A stretch of 64,000 nucleotides of DNA from Paraburkholderia nodosa DSM 21604. Its GTDB lineage: Bacteria > Pseudomonadota > Gammaproteobacteria > Burkholderiales > Burkholderiaceae. The notes under the pieces were generated by a model. It did not search any database. It was not told the DNA's origin and was given only the letters and a program-made list of their open reading frames with translations. The position numbers and the translations under genes were made by a program. Positions 51,404 to 60,844 of this stretch are shown one piece after another (the stretch's first letter is position 1; each line of letters starts with the position of its first letter). The stretch is taken from contig NZ_JAFA01000001.1 of the NCBI RefSeq assembly GCF_000519185.1, forward strand, positions 496,001 through 560,000. The letters are read 5' to 3'.

Positions 51404-52480
51404 ATGGGAACGAATACTTTTGAAGCAGCGTTGGCCGGCAAGAAAATTCTTGTGACGGGGCACACCGGTTTCACAGGAAGCTGGGTGTGTCTGTGGTTGC
51501 AGATGATCGGCGCGAGGATCTCCGGCTACTCGTTGCCACCGGAAACTTCGCCATCCTTGTTCACAGCGGCAGGTCTCGACAAGGAAATCGCAACGACGCA
51601 TGCCGATATCGTCGATTACGACCGTCTGCTCGAGGCAGTTTCTTCGTTTGAGCCGGATCTGATCCTGCATCTTGCTGCACAGCCGTTGGTACGCCGTTCC
51701 TACCGCGAGCCAGTGAGGACCTTCCTGGTCAATGCACAGGGGACGGTCAACGTGCTGGAGACTGCACGCTCAGTCAAGAGCGTGAAGGGTGTTCTGTGCA
51801 TTACGACGGACAAGGTCTACAAAAACAACGAGTGGGCCTGGTCATATCGTGAGAACGATCCGCTTGGTGGAAAGGATCCCTATAGCGCGTCGAAAGCGGC
51901 AGCGGAAATGGTTATCCAGAGCTACGCGGCATCGTACCCGTGGTCCGAAGGCAAGGGCCCTGCGATCGCGACTGCGCGTGGCGGCAACATCATCGGTGGC
52001 GGTGACTGGTCCGAAGATCGTTTGATTCCGGATTTCGTCCGTGCTGTCGTGGGCAACGAAACGCTCACGCTCAGATTTCCGAACGCCACGCGGCCGTGGC
52101 AGCACGTGCTTGCACTCGTGCACGGCTATCTCATGATCTTGGCCGGATTGGTGTCTGAGAATCCTGGTAAGGTTGCGCAGGCCTGGAACCTCGGGCCGCA
52201 CGACGTCACGCAATACCCGGTGCGCGAAGTGCTCGAATTGATGAGCGACTGCTGGCAGCGGCCCCAACTGCAATATTTGAACGATCCGCTTCCTGAGGCG
52301 CAAGCATTGGCACTGGACAGTGGCCTCGCGCGGAATCAGTTGGGCTGGCGGCCGGTTTGGGATACGGCGGAATCCGTGCGTCAGACCTCGGCGTGGTATA
52401 GCAACTTCTACGCGAATCCCGCTGCGGCTCGTGCAATTACGGAAGACCAGATCAACGCCTGGCGGGCGGCAATCCAGTGA
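51404..52480 (+). CDS. rfbG: CDP-glucose 4,6-dehydratase
   Basis: 358 residues, extended SDR. ILVTGHTGFTGSWVCLWLQMIGA near residue 15 is the RfbG-type NAD-binding start; HLAAQPLVRRSYREP, TTDKVYKNNE and YSASKAAAEMVIQSY (Y..K) distinguish it from RmlB and Gmd. Turns CDP-glucose into CDP-4-keto-6-deoxyglucose. The CDP-glucose supplier rfbF is three genes downstream. Its last codons overlap the next start (GTGA). Confidence 0.95.
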   Translation: MGTNTFEAALAGKKILVTGHTGFTGSWVCLWLQMIGARISGYSLPPETSPSLFTAAGLDKEIATTHADIVDYDRLLEAVSSFEPDLILHLAAQPLVRRSYREPVRTFLVNAQGTVNVLETARSVKSVKGVLCITTDKVYKNNEWAWSYRENDPLGGKDPYSASKAAAEMVIQSYAASYPWSEGKGPAIATARGGNIIGGGDWSEDRLIPDFVRAVVGNETLTLRFPNATRPWQHVLALVHGYLMILAGLVSENPGKVAQAWNLGPHDVTQYPVREVLELMSDCWQRPQLQYLNDPLPEAQALALDSGLARNQLGWRPVWDTAESVRQTSAWYSNFYANPAAARAITEDQINAWRAAIQ

Positions 52481-53328
52481 AACGGATTTATCTGATCGGC
52501 GCGCGAGGGCGGCTAGGGCAGGCTATCGCCCGCGAATACGCTGACGCGGACGTCGTCATACTGGACCGGTCGCTCTATGAGGCGTGGTCGAGGGACGGTG
52601 CGGAGCGCGAGATCACGCGGTATTTTGAGCGTCAGGCAGGCGAGTCGCTCATCTTCGTGACATCGGGGTTGCTCGATCCGCGTTTGCCGGCGGAGTCGCT
52701 CCAGGGTGTCAATTTTCACCTCCCAAAGAATCTGATCGCCGCAGTATCGCCGCTCGGTATGCGAGTCGTCACGTTCGGCACCGTGATGGAAGCTTTCCCC
52801 GGAGCGCAGAATGCCTATGTGGAAAGCAAGCGGCGCTTGAACGAGTACGTGAACACTTCGGTTCGCGCCGGCGGTACAGCGTTGCATCTACAAATTCACA
52901 CGCTATACGGGTTGGGTGCGCCGACTCCGTTTATGTTTCTCGGCCAGATCCTGGACGCCATTCGTCGTTCCGCTCCATTTCCAATGACATCGGGGCGACA
53001 ATTGCGCGAGTATCACCATCTCGAGGATGAGGCGCGTGCTATCCGATGGCTGGCCGAATCGACGGCGAGCGGAACGATTGCGTTGAGCCATGGCAGCGCT
53101 CTTACCCTAAGAGACATTGCGGTATCCGTATTTGAAGGACTGGGAAAAAGCGAGCTACTGAAAGTCGGCGCCATTGCCGATCCTGTTGAAGAGAACTTTG
53201 AAAGAATCTTTGAGCCAGTGTTGTTACCCGCTGCGATCAAGTTTCGTGAATCGCTGCCAGCGATCGTTGAGTATATGAAATCATGCTTGTCGGAAAAACC
53301 CAATCAGACGGAAGGGCTTGGTCAATGA
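52477..53328 (+). CDS. NAD-dependent epimerase/dehydratase-family SDR, possible CDP-sugar 4-reductase
   Basis: 283 residues from GTG 52477. IYLIGARGRLGQAIAREY near residue 4 binds the cofactor; VTSGLLDP, VVTFGTVMEAF and YVESKRRLNEYV hold the S/T and Y..K catalytic set; HLEDEARAIRWL is a typical C-terminal element of sugar SDRs. Locked between rfbG and a GT2 gene with 4-base overlaps at both ends. I infer that it reduces CDP-4-keto-6-deoxyglucose to a CDP-6-deoxyhexose that the GT2 then uses. It could instead be an epimerase. Low similarity to named reductases that I can recall. Confidence 0.8.
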   Translation: MKRIYLIGARGRLGQAIAREYADADVVILDRSLYEAWSRDGAEREITRYFERQAGESLIFVTSGLLDPRLPAESLQGVNFHLPKNLIAAVSPLGMRVVTFGTVMEAFPGAQNAYVESKRRLNEYVNTSVRAGGTALHLQIHTLYGLGAPTPFMFLGQILDAIRRSAPFPMTSGRQLREYHHLEDEARAIRWLAESTASGTIALSHGSALTLRDIAVSVFEGLGKSELLKVGAIADPVEENFERIFEPVLLPAAIKFRESLPAIVEYMKSCLSEKPNQTEGLGQ

Positions 53329-54287
53329 CGAACAAGCGGCACCTCATCTCTATCTCTATTCCGGTGCTCAATGAAGAGGGGAATATCGAGACGCTGTACG
53401 GCCGCCTCTGCGCTCTGGCCGACAAGATGGCCAACCGGTGTGACCTCGAATTTGTTTTCTCTGACAATCATTCCGACGACCGGACATGGTCTCTGTTGTC
53501 GCGTCTTGCCGAACGCGATAGCAGGGTGCGGGCGATTCGATTCTCCAAGAATTTCGGTTTCCAGCGCTCGATTCTGGCCAACTACATGCATACGCGTGGC
53601 GATGCGGTGATGCAGGTCGACGCGGACTTGCAGGATCCGCCGGAGATGCTCGAGGAGTTCTACGAGAAGTGGCGCAGTGGCTATCAGGTCGTATACGGCG
53701 TGAGAAAGGCGAGGCCAGAAGGCGTCTTGCTTCGAGCATTCCGCAAAGTTGGCTATTGGGTGATCGACAAGATCAGCGAGCATCCGATACCGAAGGATGT
53801 TGGCGATTTTCGTCTGATCGACAGGAAAATCGTCAATCTGCTTGTGAAGGTCAAGACGGCGAGTCCGTACTTGCGCGGCACGATTGCGGGGCTGGGTTTC
53901 AACCAGACCGGTATTCCCTATGATCGCGACGCGCGAACTGCAGGCAAGAGCAAGTTCAATGTTGGGCGATTGCTGCGGCTCGGCCTGACGGCTGTATTCA
54001 ACCATTCCACCGTGCCTCTGCGGGCGGCATCGTTTGTCGGTGTGCTGATTCTGCTAGTCAGTCTGGTGGGCGCGCTTTATTACGTCTTTCTAAAGCTCTC
54101 GCATCCGTCGTTGCCACAGGGCCTTGCCAGCATTCACATACTCGTGTTGTTTGGCATTGGGTTGAATGCATTTCTGCTGGGAATCATCGGCGAGTATATT
54201 TTGAGAGTCTACCTGGTGCTCCGTGCCGATCCCGTCGCTGTTGTTGAGCAGAGTCTCAACATGCAGTCCACTGAATTGAAGCTTTGA
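53325..54287 (+). CDS. Polyprenyl-phosphate glycosyltransferase-like GT2 (GtrB/DPM type)
   Basis: 320 residues. SISIPVLNEEGNIETLY near residue 9, FVFSDNHSDDRTW, DADLQDPPEMLEEF near 105 (catalytic DAD) and GDFRLIDRKIVNLL match the DPM1/GtrB group. Two C-terminal helices (about 238-260 and 275-297) anchor it in the membrane. Such enzymes put a sugar on undecaprenyl phosphate for use on the outer side of the inner membrane. Coupled to the SDR gene (ATGA) and 10 bp before rfbF, so the CDP-6-deoxyhexose is the probable donor. Confidence 0.9.
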   Translation: MTNKRHLISISIPVLNEEGNIETLYGRLCALADKMANRCDLEFVFSDNHSDDRTWSLLSRLAERDSRVRAIRFSKNFGFQRSILANYMHTRGDAVMQVDADLQDPPEMLEEFYEKWRSGYQVVYGVRKARPEGVLLRAFRKVGYWVIDKISEHPIPKDVGDFRLIDRKIVNLLVKVKTASPYLRGTIAGLGFNQTGIPYDRDARTAGKSKFNVGRLLRLGLTAVFNHSTVPLRAASFVGVLILLVSLVGALYYVFLKLSHPSLPQGLASIHILVLFGIGLNAFLLGIIGEYILRVYLVLRADPVAVVEQSLNMQSTELKL

Positions 54288-54297
54288 CAGGAATATT

Positions 54298-55077
54298 ATG
54301 AAAGCGGTTATTCTTGCTGGTGGTTTTGGAACGCGTATTGCCGAGGAGTCCGATACCAAGCCGAAGCCCATGGTGGAGGTCGGCGGGAAGCCTTTGCTGT
54401 GGCACATCATGAAAACGTATGCTCACCACGGCATCAATGATTTCGTGATTTGCCTTGGCTACAAGGGTTACGTAATCAAGGAATTCTTCTTCAATTACTA
54501 CCGGCACATGTCGGATATGGTCATCGATCTGAAGACCGGTGATCATCAAATTCTCAGCAACCATGCAGAGGATTGGCGCATCACGCTGGTCGACACGGGT
54601 CCCGATACCATGACGGGCGGTCGTCTGAAGCGCGTGGCGCCGTACGTCGATCAGGAGACGTTCTGCCTCACATATGGCGATGGTCTGTCCAACATCGACA
54701 TCGGCGCGGAAATCGAATTCCATCGTGCGCATGGAAGGCTTGCGACCGTAGCCGCCGTGCAGCCTCCCGGTCGATTCGGTGTGTTGAACATGTCTGGTTC
54801 GAGGCAGGTGACCAGCTTCGAAGAGAAGCCCAACGACGAGATTGGCTGGATCAATGGCGGGTTCTTTGTCCTGGAACCCGGCGCGATTTCGTACATCGAT
54901 GACGACCAAACGTCGTGGGAACGAGCCCCGCTTTCGAATCTCGCGAAGGACGGGGAACTGGTCGCGTTTCAACATAGCGGGTTCTGGCAGCCGTGCGATA
55001 CGCTGCGTGACAAGCGGGAACTTGAAGCATTGTGGTCGGCGGATCGCGCGCCGTGGCGCGTCTGGGAAAAGGCGTAG
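54298..55077 (+). CDS. rfbF: Glucose-1-phosphate cytidylyltransferase
   Basis: 259 residues. KAVILAGGFGTRIAEESDTKPKPMVEVGGKPLLWHIMK at the start is diagnostic of RfbF; TYGDGLSNIDI, FGVLNMSG and INGGFFVLEP follow the family. Makes CDP-glucose from CTP and glucose-1-phosphate for RfbG. Followed by 130 bp before the membrane-protein gene. Confidence 0.96.
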   Translation: MKAVILAGGFGTRIAEESDTKPKPMVEVGGKPLLWHIMKTYAHHGINDFVICLGYKGYVIKEFFFNYYRHMSDMVIDLKTGDHQILSNHAEDWRITLVDTGPDTMTGGRLKRVAPYVDQETFCLTYGDGLSNIDIGAEIEFHRAHGRLATVAAVQPPGRFGVLNMSGSRQVTSFEEKPNDEIGWINGGFFVLEPGAISYIDDDQTSWERAPLSNLAKDGELVAFQHSGFWQPCDTLRDKRELEALWSADRAPWRVWEKA

Positions 55078-55207
55078 GCTTTGACGCGCGCCTCGGCGTG
55101 AAAGGGCGATGATGCGTGACAGGTGGTTCCCGCGAATCCAGGCAACTGTTGCCCGTCTAAGCCCCCTTATGTACGTCACTATGTAACAACTGCCTTATTG
55201 CAAGAAA

Positions 55208-56233
55208 ATGGCTAAAGATTCGCCCGCTGCGGGCCGTTCGAAGAAAAACTATGCGCGACAGGCAATAGGATTAGGGATATCCGTTGTTTGTCTGGTGCTT
55301 GTTTTTCGGAAGGTGGACATCGACGAGATCAAGACTGCCGTCGAGAATTTCCATTGGCACTATTTTGCGCTTGGCATGGCCGCGCTCGCGTTCGATTACA
55401 CCATCCGCATCGTGCGTTGGGCAGTGATGTTGCGCGCCGGTGGGGCGGTGATTTCCGCAAGGAGTTGTGCCGCGCCATTCCTCGGGTCGATTACGCTGAA
55501 CAACGTTTTGCCGTTTCGGGCGGGCGATGTCATTCGAGCACTCGTTTTCCCGGCCGCGCTTGGCGTAAGCCGCGTGACCGCGACCGCGAGCCTGCTGTTC
55601 GAGCGGCTGATTGACATGCTGACGTTGCTTGCCTGTTTGGGTGTCGGCGTGCTTGCAAGCTCGTCGGCCACGATTCCAGAGTGGCTGCAGAGGACCGTGT
55701 TCTTGCTCGCGGTAGTCGGCTGCACGCTGCTTTTCGTGATCGCGGTGCTCAGCGGCCGTGCAGTCAAGGTGCTTGCGTATGTCGAGGCCCGCGTCGCGAG
55801 TAAAAGCGAAAAATTGGCGAAAGTGATTGCCACGGTTTCTGGCCTGGTCGGCAGCACTGGGGCCATGTCGCGATTGAGCGTGCTGCTCGTCGTGACCGGC
55901 TTGTCCGCTTGCATCTGGATTGGTGAAACCGGGCTTTTTTGGTCGATCCTGCACGGTTTGAATATCGACGTGGATTTCCCGGCCGCGCTCATGATCATGG
56001 CGGTGACGACGCTATCGACGTTGGTGCCATCATCGCCGGGATATGTTGGACCGTTCCATTTTGCTGCGTACTCGATGGCGGTCGTATTCGGAAGCTCGGC
56101 TCCGGCAGCGGCCAGTTTCGCGGTTCTGGCGCATCTCTCACTGTGGATCCCGACGACGGTCGCCGGCGGGATTGCAATTCTGCTCAACCCGTCTCTTTTT
56201 CAGCGACGTAACGCCGTAGAAAACACTTTTTGA
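55208..56233 (+). CDS. UPF0104 / LPG-synthase transmembrane-domain protein
   Basis: 341 residues with about eight helices. ALAFDYTIRIVRWAVML near residue 58, LNNVLPFRAGDVIRALVF near 98 and LLFERLIDMLTLLACL near 127 are the conserved blocks of the YbhN/AglD-type family, which is related to the flippase domain of lysylphosphatidylglycerol synthases. There is no synthase domain. In glycan loci such proteins are thought to help translocate polyprenyl-linked sugars; here the neighbour GT2 would supply that substrate. Direct function unproven. Confidence 0.87.
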   Translation: MAKDSPAAGRSKKNYARQAIGLGISVVCLVLVFRKVDIDEIKTAVENFHWHYFALGMAALAFDYTIRIVRWAVMLRAGGAVISARSCAAPFLGSITLNNVLPFRAGDVIRALVFPAALGVSRVTATASLLFERLIDMLTLLACLGVGVLASSSATIPEWLQRTVFLLAVVGCTLLFVIAVLSGRAVKVLAYVEARVASKSEKLAKVIATVSGLVGSTGAMSRLSVLLVVTGLSACIWIGETGLFWSILHGLNIDVDFPAALMIMAVTTLSTLVPSSPGYVGPFHFAAYSMAVVFGSSAPAAASFAVLAHLSLWIPTTVAGGIAILLNPSLFQRRNAVENTF

Positions 56234-56246
56234 ATTGGATCAGGTA

Positions 56247-57566
56247 ATGCACGATCAATACGACGTTGTAATTGTCGGCGCTGGCTTTACGGGTTTGGCG
56301 GCCGCTCTGGATCTCTCTCGCGCGGGACGCAAGGTTCTGGTGCTCGAGAAAGACAATAGCGCAGGTGGCCTTGCGGGAACCTTTGAGTTCGACAACGGTG
56401 TCACCGTAGAGAAGTTCTACCATCATTGGTTCAACAACGATGACTACATTCCGGAGATCGCGCGCGAGCTCGGCGTGGAGGACCTGATCGTAACGCAGCC
56501 GTCCCGTACGGGCATGTACTTCAACGGCCGCCTGTGGCGCCTGTCGACGCCGCTCGATCTGCTCAAGTTCAAGCCGCTTTCCATTATTGACCGCATCCGG
56601 CTTGGACTTCTCGTCTTCAAGGTGCGCAAGATCCGTGACTGGAAGGAGATCGAGCACCTCTCCATTCGGGAATGGCTCGAGCCGCTCTGCGGGAAGAGCG
56701 TATTTCGAATCGTCTGGCAACCGCTGATCGAATCGAAGTTCTCCGTTTATGCCGACGCGGTCAACGCCGTCTGGTTCTGGAAAAAACTGGTGCTCAGAGG
56801 CAGTACGCGAGACAAGCAGGGCGGTGAACAATTGGCCTATTTCCGTGGCGGATTTGGCCGGTTGGCGCAATTCATGGCTGATGCAATCATTAAGGCTGGC
56901 GGCGAGATCCAATACGGCGTCGATGTGTCCGGCGCCAACGTCAAGGACGGCAAACTTCTCTCGCTGAAGACCTCGGAAGGGGAAATCTCGGCGACGCAGT
57001 TTCTGTTCACGCCGTCGTTCCCCATCATTGCGGACATCCTCAAAGACGTGGCTAGCCCCGGTTGGCTGCAGTCGCTTCAACGCGTCAAGTACCTCGGCAA
57101 TATGTGTCTGGTGCTGCAACTGGATCGCAGCCTGTCGGATACATACTGGCTCAACGTGAACGATCCCGGCTTTCCGTTTGTCGGCGTGATCGAGCACACG
57201 AACTTCGACCCGCCGGAAAATTACCAGGGCAAGCACCTCGTTTTCGTGTCGCGCTACCTCGCGACGCAGGATCCTGTCTGGAGCTTTAGCGACGATCAAT
57301 ACTTGGATTTTGCCGTCAAGCATCTTCAGCGCATGTTCCCAGAAATGAAAAAGTCGTGGGTCCAGGATGCGAAGGTTTGGCGTGCGGAATATGCGCAACC
57401 GGTCACCGAGCGCGACTATTCGAAGTATGTCCCGTCCGCCGAAACGCCGTTCTCGAATGCGATGATTTCAACGATGGCGCAAATTTATCCGGAAGACCGG
57501 GGGACGAACTACGCGGTGCGGGAGGGCAAGTCTGCCGCGGTGAAGATCAATGAACTGCTCGCTTAA
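56247..57566 (+). CDS. FAD-dependent oxidoreductase (amine oxidase / UGM-like fold)
   Basis: 439 residues. YDVVIVGAGFTGLAAALDLSRAGRKVLVLEKDNSAGGLAGTF near residue 5 is the FAD dinucleotide-binding fold; KFYHHWFNNDD, YFRGGFGRLAQFMADAI and the C-terminal NYAVREGKSAA complete a flavoprotein of the protoporphyrinogen-oxidase-like group often found in O-antigen loci. The histidine pair near residue 59 and the GGL.GT turn recall UDP-galactopyranose mutase but it lacks other UGM hallmarks I would expect. Might isomerise or oxidise a sugar; substrate unknown. ATG 56247 has CAGG just before it; a TTG at 56235 is possible. Confidence 0.85.
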   Translation: MHDQYDVVIVGAGFTGLAAALDLSRAGRKVLVLEKDNSAGGLAGTFEFDNGVTVEKFYHHWFNNDDYIPEIARELGVEDLIVTQPSRTGMYFNGRLWRLSTPLDLLKFKPLSIIDRIRLGLLVFKVRKIRDWKEIEHLSIREWLEPLCGKSVFRIVWQPLIESKFSVYADAVNAVWFWKKLVLRGSTRDKQGGEQLAYFRGGFGRLAQFMADAIIKAGGEIQYGVDVSGANVKDGKLLSLKTSEGEISATQFLFTPSFPIIADILKDVASPGWLQSLQRVKYLGNMCLVLQLDRSLSDTYWLNVNDPGFPFVGVIEHTNFDPPENYQGKHLVFVSRYLATQDPVWSFSDDQYLDFAVKHLQRMFPEMKKSWVQDAKVWRAEYAQPVTERDYSKYVPSAETPFSNAMISTMAQIYPEDRGTNYAVREGKSAAVKINELLA

Positions 57567-57655
57567 AGAGCGCAGAACTGACTACCCTCTTGCTTGGGCT
57601 GCCAAGGAAGAGTGGCAGATCGCAGAATCTCGCTAGACGCTCGGCTGATTAGCCG

Positions 57656-59623
57656 ATGAACCTCCCGATGAACTATCGACAACGTACACTGCAAATTCTG
57701 ATCGCGCTCGTGTTTGGCGTGCTTCTCTATCTTCACTTTTGGGACTCCATTTTTTCTCAAAATGCCGACTTGGCTCATCACTATGCACTGGTTGCGCGTC
57801 TGGCAGAATTCGGCGATTTGCCGCGTGTGGTGGATCCCTCTCTCGGCGAGATGCAAATCTATCCGCGATTGAGTCACCGGTTTGCGGCTGTTTTGGGCGG
57901 TTTTTGGGGCTCGCCTCTTGCCGGTATGCAAATCGTGTTGTTGTTGTCCATGTCGGCGCTGTGGGCGGCAATTGGATGGATGCTCTGGTCCCAGCCGTCG
58001 CGCCAAGCTCGTCGGTCAACGCAGGTCGCGCTGCTTGCGTTGGTCATCGGCGGATTCTTCTTGGACGTCGATTTGTGGGGGCATGAAGTCGTTGGTTCAT
58101 ACTTCTACGCGCAGTTTGTTGCGCAGGCCGCTGTGCTTGTGATCTTGGCAATCTCGCTGTCGCTTTCCCAGGCAGGTTGGTCACGTTTTGCCATATACGG
58201 ACTGCTGATCGTCGGAATCTTTGTTGTCGAGCTTATGCATTTGCTGCCGGCACTGGAGTTGCTCGGCTTTTTGGGTTTGCTCGTGGCTTTTGACCAGCTT
58301 TGGCAAGCACGCAGGTGGGATGCACGAACTCTGTTTGCAAGAGCTGCATTCGCAGTTGCCGCGCTGCTCGTGGTTGTTTTGAATCCCGTGTTCAGAACAA
58401 TGGCGACGATAAGCGAAAACAACGGTTCACTGCCCTTGACATTCATTCCCAACCACTTCGCCCTTCAAGCGCTCGTGCTGATCACAATCGCATCGTCGGT
58501 GGTGGGGATGCGGTATTGGATCCGGTTGAAGGATCCGGAGCGGCAGCGGGAGCAGTTGGTAATCAAGTATTTCGCCATACTTGGTCTCTCGATTTCGACA
58601 CTTTGTTTTCTGCAAATGGTGGTGCTCGAGATCGGGAGTGGGTCCGAATACGCTTGCCGCAAGTATGCATTCGGATTGTGGACGGTCTTGATTGTCAACG
58701 TCTCCTTGTTGATGGGGTGCCATTCAGGCTCGAACGGGGAGTCAAGCTCAACTGTTCGATCGATAAGGACTATTTTTGACTACGGTGCTGTGGGCCTGTT
58801 AATGGTTGTTGCCGCTCTTGCGATTTTTCCTCGGCACAAATCTGTTTCGCTGGCTCACCTGATGTCGCTGGAGCGGCAGATGGAGGCCGTCAAGGTGCGC
58901 GAGCCGGCGATACCGGTAGGGACGTCCACGTACGTGCTTCAGCTTCCCGGCGAGTCGCCGGTGATTGACTATATGTTTTCGGTTGGCGTGTTCAAGTCGG
59001 AAAGATCGGACAATACGCTCGATATTTTGTATGGCCGGGATTTGTCGCAGTTGAACAAAATCGGGATGGTTATTACCGTTAAGGATAAGTCTCGATATGA
59101 CATGCCGGCATGCCGCTTGCCTTCGGCTGACCCCGTATATGCGTTCATTGACGGTATGTGCTACGCGAAGACTATTGCGACGCGCGATACCTGTCACGGG
59201 GAAATGAGTCTGACAAATTCTCACTTTTCGCAAGGCATCACAGAAGGCTTTGCTTCACCAGAGGACCAAGGCACGTGGACGAATGCCAAAGTCGCTACTT
59301 TTCACTGTGAGATGCCTGACCGTGGTGCTGAGTATCCGAATTCAGTCCGGATTTCTGGCTTCGCCTTTGTTCCCGCCACTCACGTCCAGCATGTGAGCAT
59401 TTCCGTGAACGGCGGCGATGCCCAGGAGTTCGTCTTTGATAGCGGCAAACCAGAGCAATCGATAGTTCTTGCCGTACCGAAGGGGGCTTCAGGCATACGG
59501 ATTAAGTTCCTGCTGCCGGATGCCGTGTCGCCCAAAGCCATGGGGTTGTCGACTGACCCGCGCGTACTTGGCTTCTATCTAAAGTCGATTCAAGTTCTGA
59601 AGACGGATGGGCGACCGATTTAG
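57656..59623 (+). CDS. GT-C-like membrane protein with C-terminal beta domain
   Basis: 655 residues. About ten helices up to residue 395 with an early periplasmic loop containing NADLAHHYALVARLAEFGDLP near residue 35, a plausible GT-C acidic site. After 395 the protein is soluble; ITEGFASPEDQGTWTNAKVATFHC near 520 and the following beta-strand pattern resemble carbohydrate-associated domains of other membrane glycosyltransferases. Likely uses a polyprenyl-phosphate sugar on the periplasmic face, fitting the GT2-UPF0104-FAD genes ahead of it. Start may be ATG 57656 or 57668. Confidence 0.8.
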   Translation: MNLPMNYRQRTLQILIALVFGVLLYLHFWDSIFSQNADLAHHYALVARLAEFGDLPRVVDPSLGEMQIYPRLSHRFAAVLGGFWGSPLAGMQIVLLLSMSALWAAIGWMLWSQPSRQARRSTQVALLALVIGGFFLDVDLWGHEVVGSYFYAQFVAQAAVLVILAISLSLSQAGWSRFAIYGLLIVGIFVVELMHLLPALELLGFLGLLVAFDQLWQARRWDARTLFARAAFAVAALLVVVLNPVFRTMATISENNGSLPLTFIPNHFALQALVLITIASSVVGMRYWIRLKDPERQREQLVIKYFAILGLSISTLCFLQMVVLEIGSGSEYACRKYAFGLWTVLIVNVSLLMGCHSGSNGESSSTVRSIRTIFDYGAVGLLMVVAALAIFPRHKSVSLAHLMSLERQMEAVKVREPAIPVGTSTYVLQLPGESPVIDYMFSVGVFKSERSDNTLDILYGRDLSQLNKIGMVITVKDKSRYDMPACRLPSADPVYAFIDGMCYAKTIATRDTCHGEMSLTNSHFSQGITEGFASPEDQGTWTNAKVATFHCEMPDRGAEYPNSVRISGFAFVPATHVQHVSISVNGGDAQEFVFDSGKPEQSIVLAVPKGASGIRIKFLLPDAVSPKAMGLSTDPRVLGFYLKSIQVLKTDGRPI

Positions 59624-59860
59624 AGCGTGGTAGGTGCATGAAATATTGTGCGCGCGAGGACGGGCAGGTGCCGTAAATTTGTGCAACGGCGCCACCAATC
59701 ATCGCGAGGTAACTCGAGCGACCTACGGTACTGCCATATCTGGGGCTATGCTTTACCTTGCCTGTATTCTCCTGTGGATTCCATTCGCTACGAACGGTTT
59801 GGCACCTTTCGCGCTTCTGGGCCACATTTTTGCTTACCGCAGTACCCGGAGCCAACACAA

Positions 59861-60844
59861 ATGCATGTCGTGGTTACGGGCGCGAACGGCTTCGTGGGCC
59901 GCGCCCTCTGCCATACGCTGGTCGATAACGGATACCGTGTAACCGGTATCGTCCGCCGTGCCGGCACGGCACCGACTGGTGCCGTTGAATCGGTCCATAC
60001 AACTCCAGATTTCGCTGATATCGACACGCATTGGCCCGCGCAGTCCGGCGATGTCGACTGTGTCGTGCATCTTGCCGCGCGCGTGCACGTCATGAATGAA
60101 GCGGAGAGCGACGAGACGCAGCGAGCCTTCAATGCGACCAACGTCGAAGGCACCCTGCGCGTCGCGCGCGCCGCGCAGCGCCATGGCGTGGGGCGTTTCA
60201 TCTACGTGAGCAGCATCAAGGCAATCGCGGGGAGCGGGGGCACGCGCGAACCGCTGCGAGAAGACGCGCTCGCGCAACCCGATGACGCCTACGGCCGCTC
60301 GAAGCTTGCGGCGGAACGGTCATTGGCCGAGCTGCGCAGCGAGACGGGACTCGATGTCGTGATCGTACGGCCACCACTCGTCTATGGCCCGGACGTCGGC
60401 GCCAACTTCCGCAAGATGCTCGATACCGTCTGGCGCGGGACACCCTTGCCGTTGGGCGCCGTGGATGCCCAGCGCAGCCTTCTGTTCGTCGACAATCTGG
60501 CCGACGCGCTCATGCATTGCGCATCGGACGCACGCTCAGAAAACGGTTGTTTTCATCTGGCAGACGATGTCGCGCCTTCCGTCGCGGACCTGCTGCGTGC
60601 CATTGGCAGGCATCTCGGCCGACCGGCACGGCTCATACCAGTGCCCGTGTCGCTTCTCAAACTCGCCGGCAGGCTCACGGGAAGAACCGCGCAAATCGAG
60701 CGTCTCACCGAAAGTCTGGTTCTCGATGCATCCGCGATCCAGCGACAGTTGTCGGGCTGGCACCCGCCGTACACGCTGGACGAGGGACTGCGGGCGACGG
60801 CCGACTGGTATCGCGCATGTCGCAAGGAGCAGGGGCGGGCATGA
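59861..60844 (+). CDS. wbiG: NAD-dependent sugar epimerase, WbiG/WbpV-like
   Basis: 327 residues from ATG 59861. MHVVVTGANGFVGRALCHTLVDNGYRVTG is the N-terminal cofactor site; HLAARVHVMNE, YVSSIKAIAG and YGRSKLAAERSL (Y..K) are typical of the WbpV/WbiG group of UDP-sugar C4 epimerases. It probably supplies UDP-N-acetyl(quinovos/galactos)amine-type sugar to the transferase encoded next. Stop overlaps the next ATG by 4 bases. Same trio order as wbiG-wbiH-wbiI of Burkholderia. Confidence 0.88.
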   Translation: MHVVVTGANGFVGRALCHTLVDNGYRVTGIVRRAGTAPTGAVESVHTTPDFADIDTHWPAQSGDVDCVVHLAARVHVMNEAESDETQRAFNATNVEGTLRVARAAQRHGVGRFIYVSSIKAIAGSGGTREPLREDALAQPDDAYGRSKLAAERSLAELRSETGLDVVIVRPPLVYGPDVGANFRKMLDTVWRGTPLPLGAVDAQRSLLFVDNLADALMHCASDARSENGCFHLADDVAPSVADLLRAIGRHLGRPARLIPVPVSLLKLAGRLTGRTAQIERLTESLVLDASAIQRQLSGWHPPYTLDEGLRATADWYRACRKEQGRA

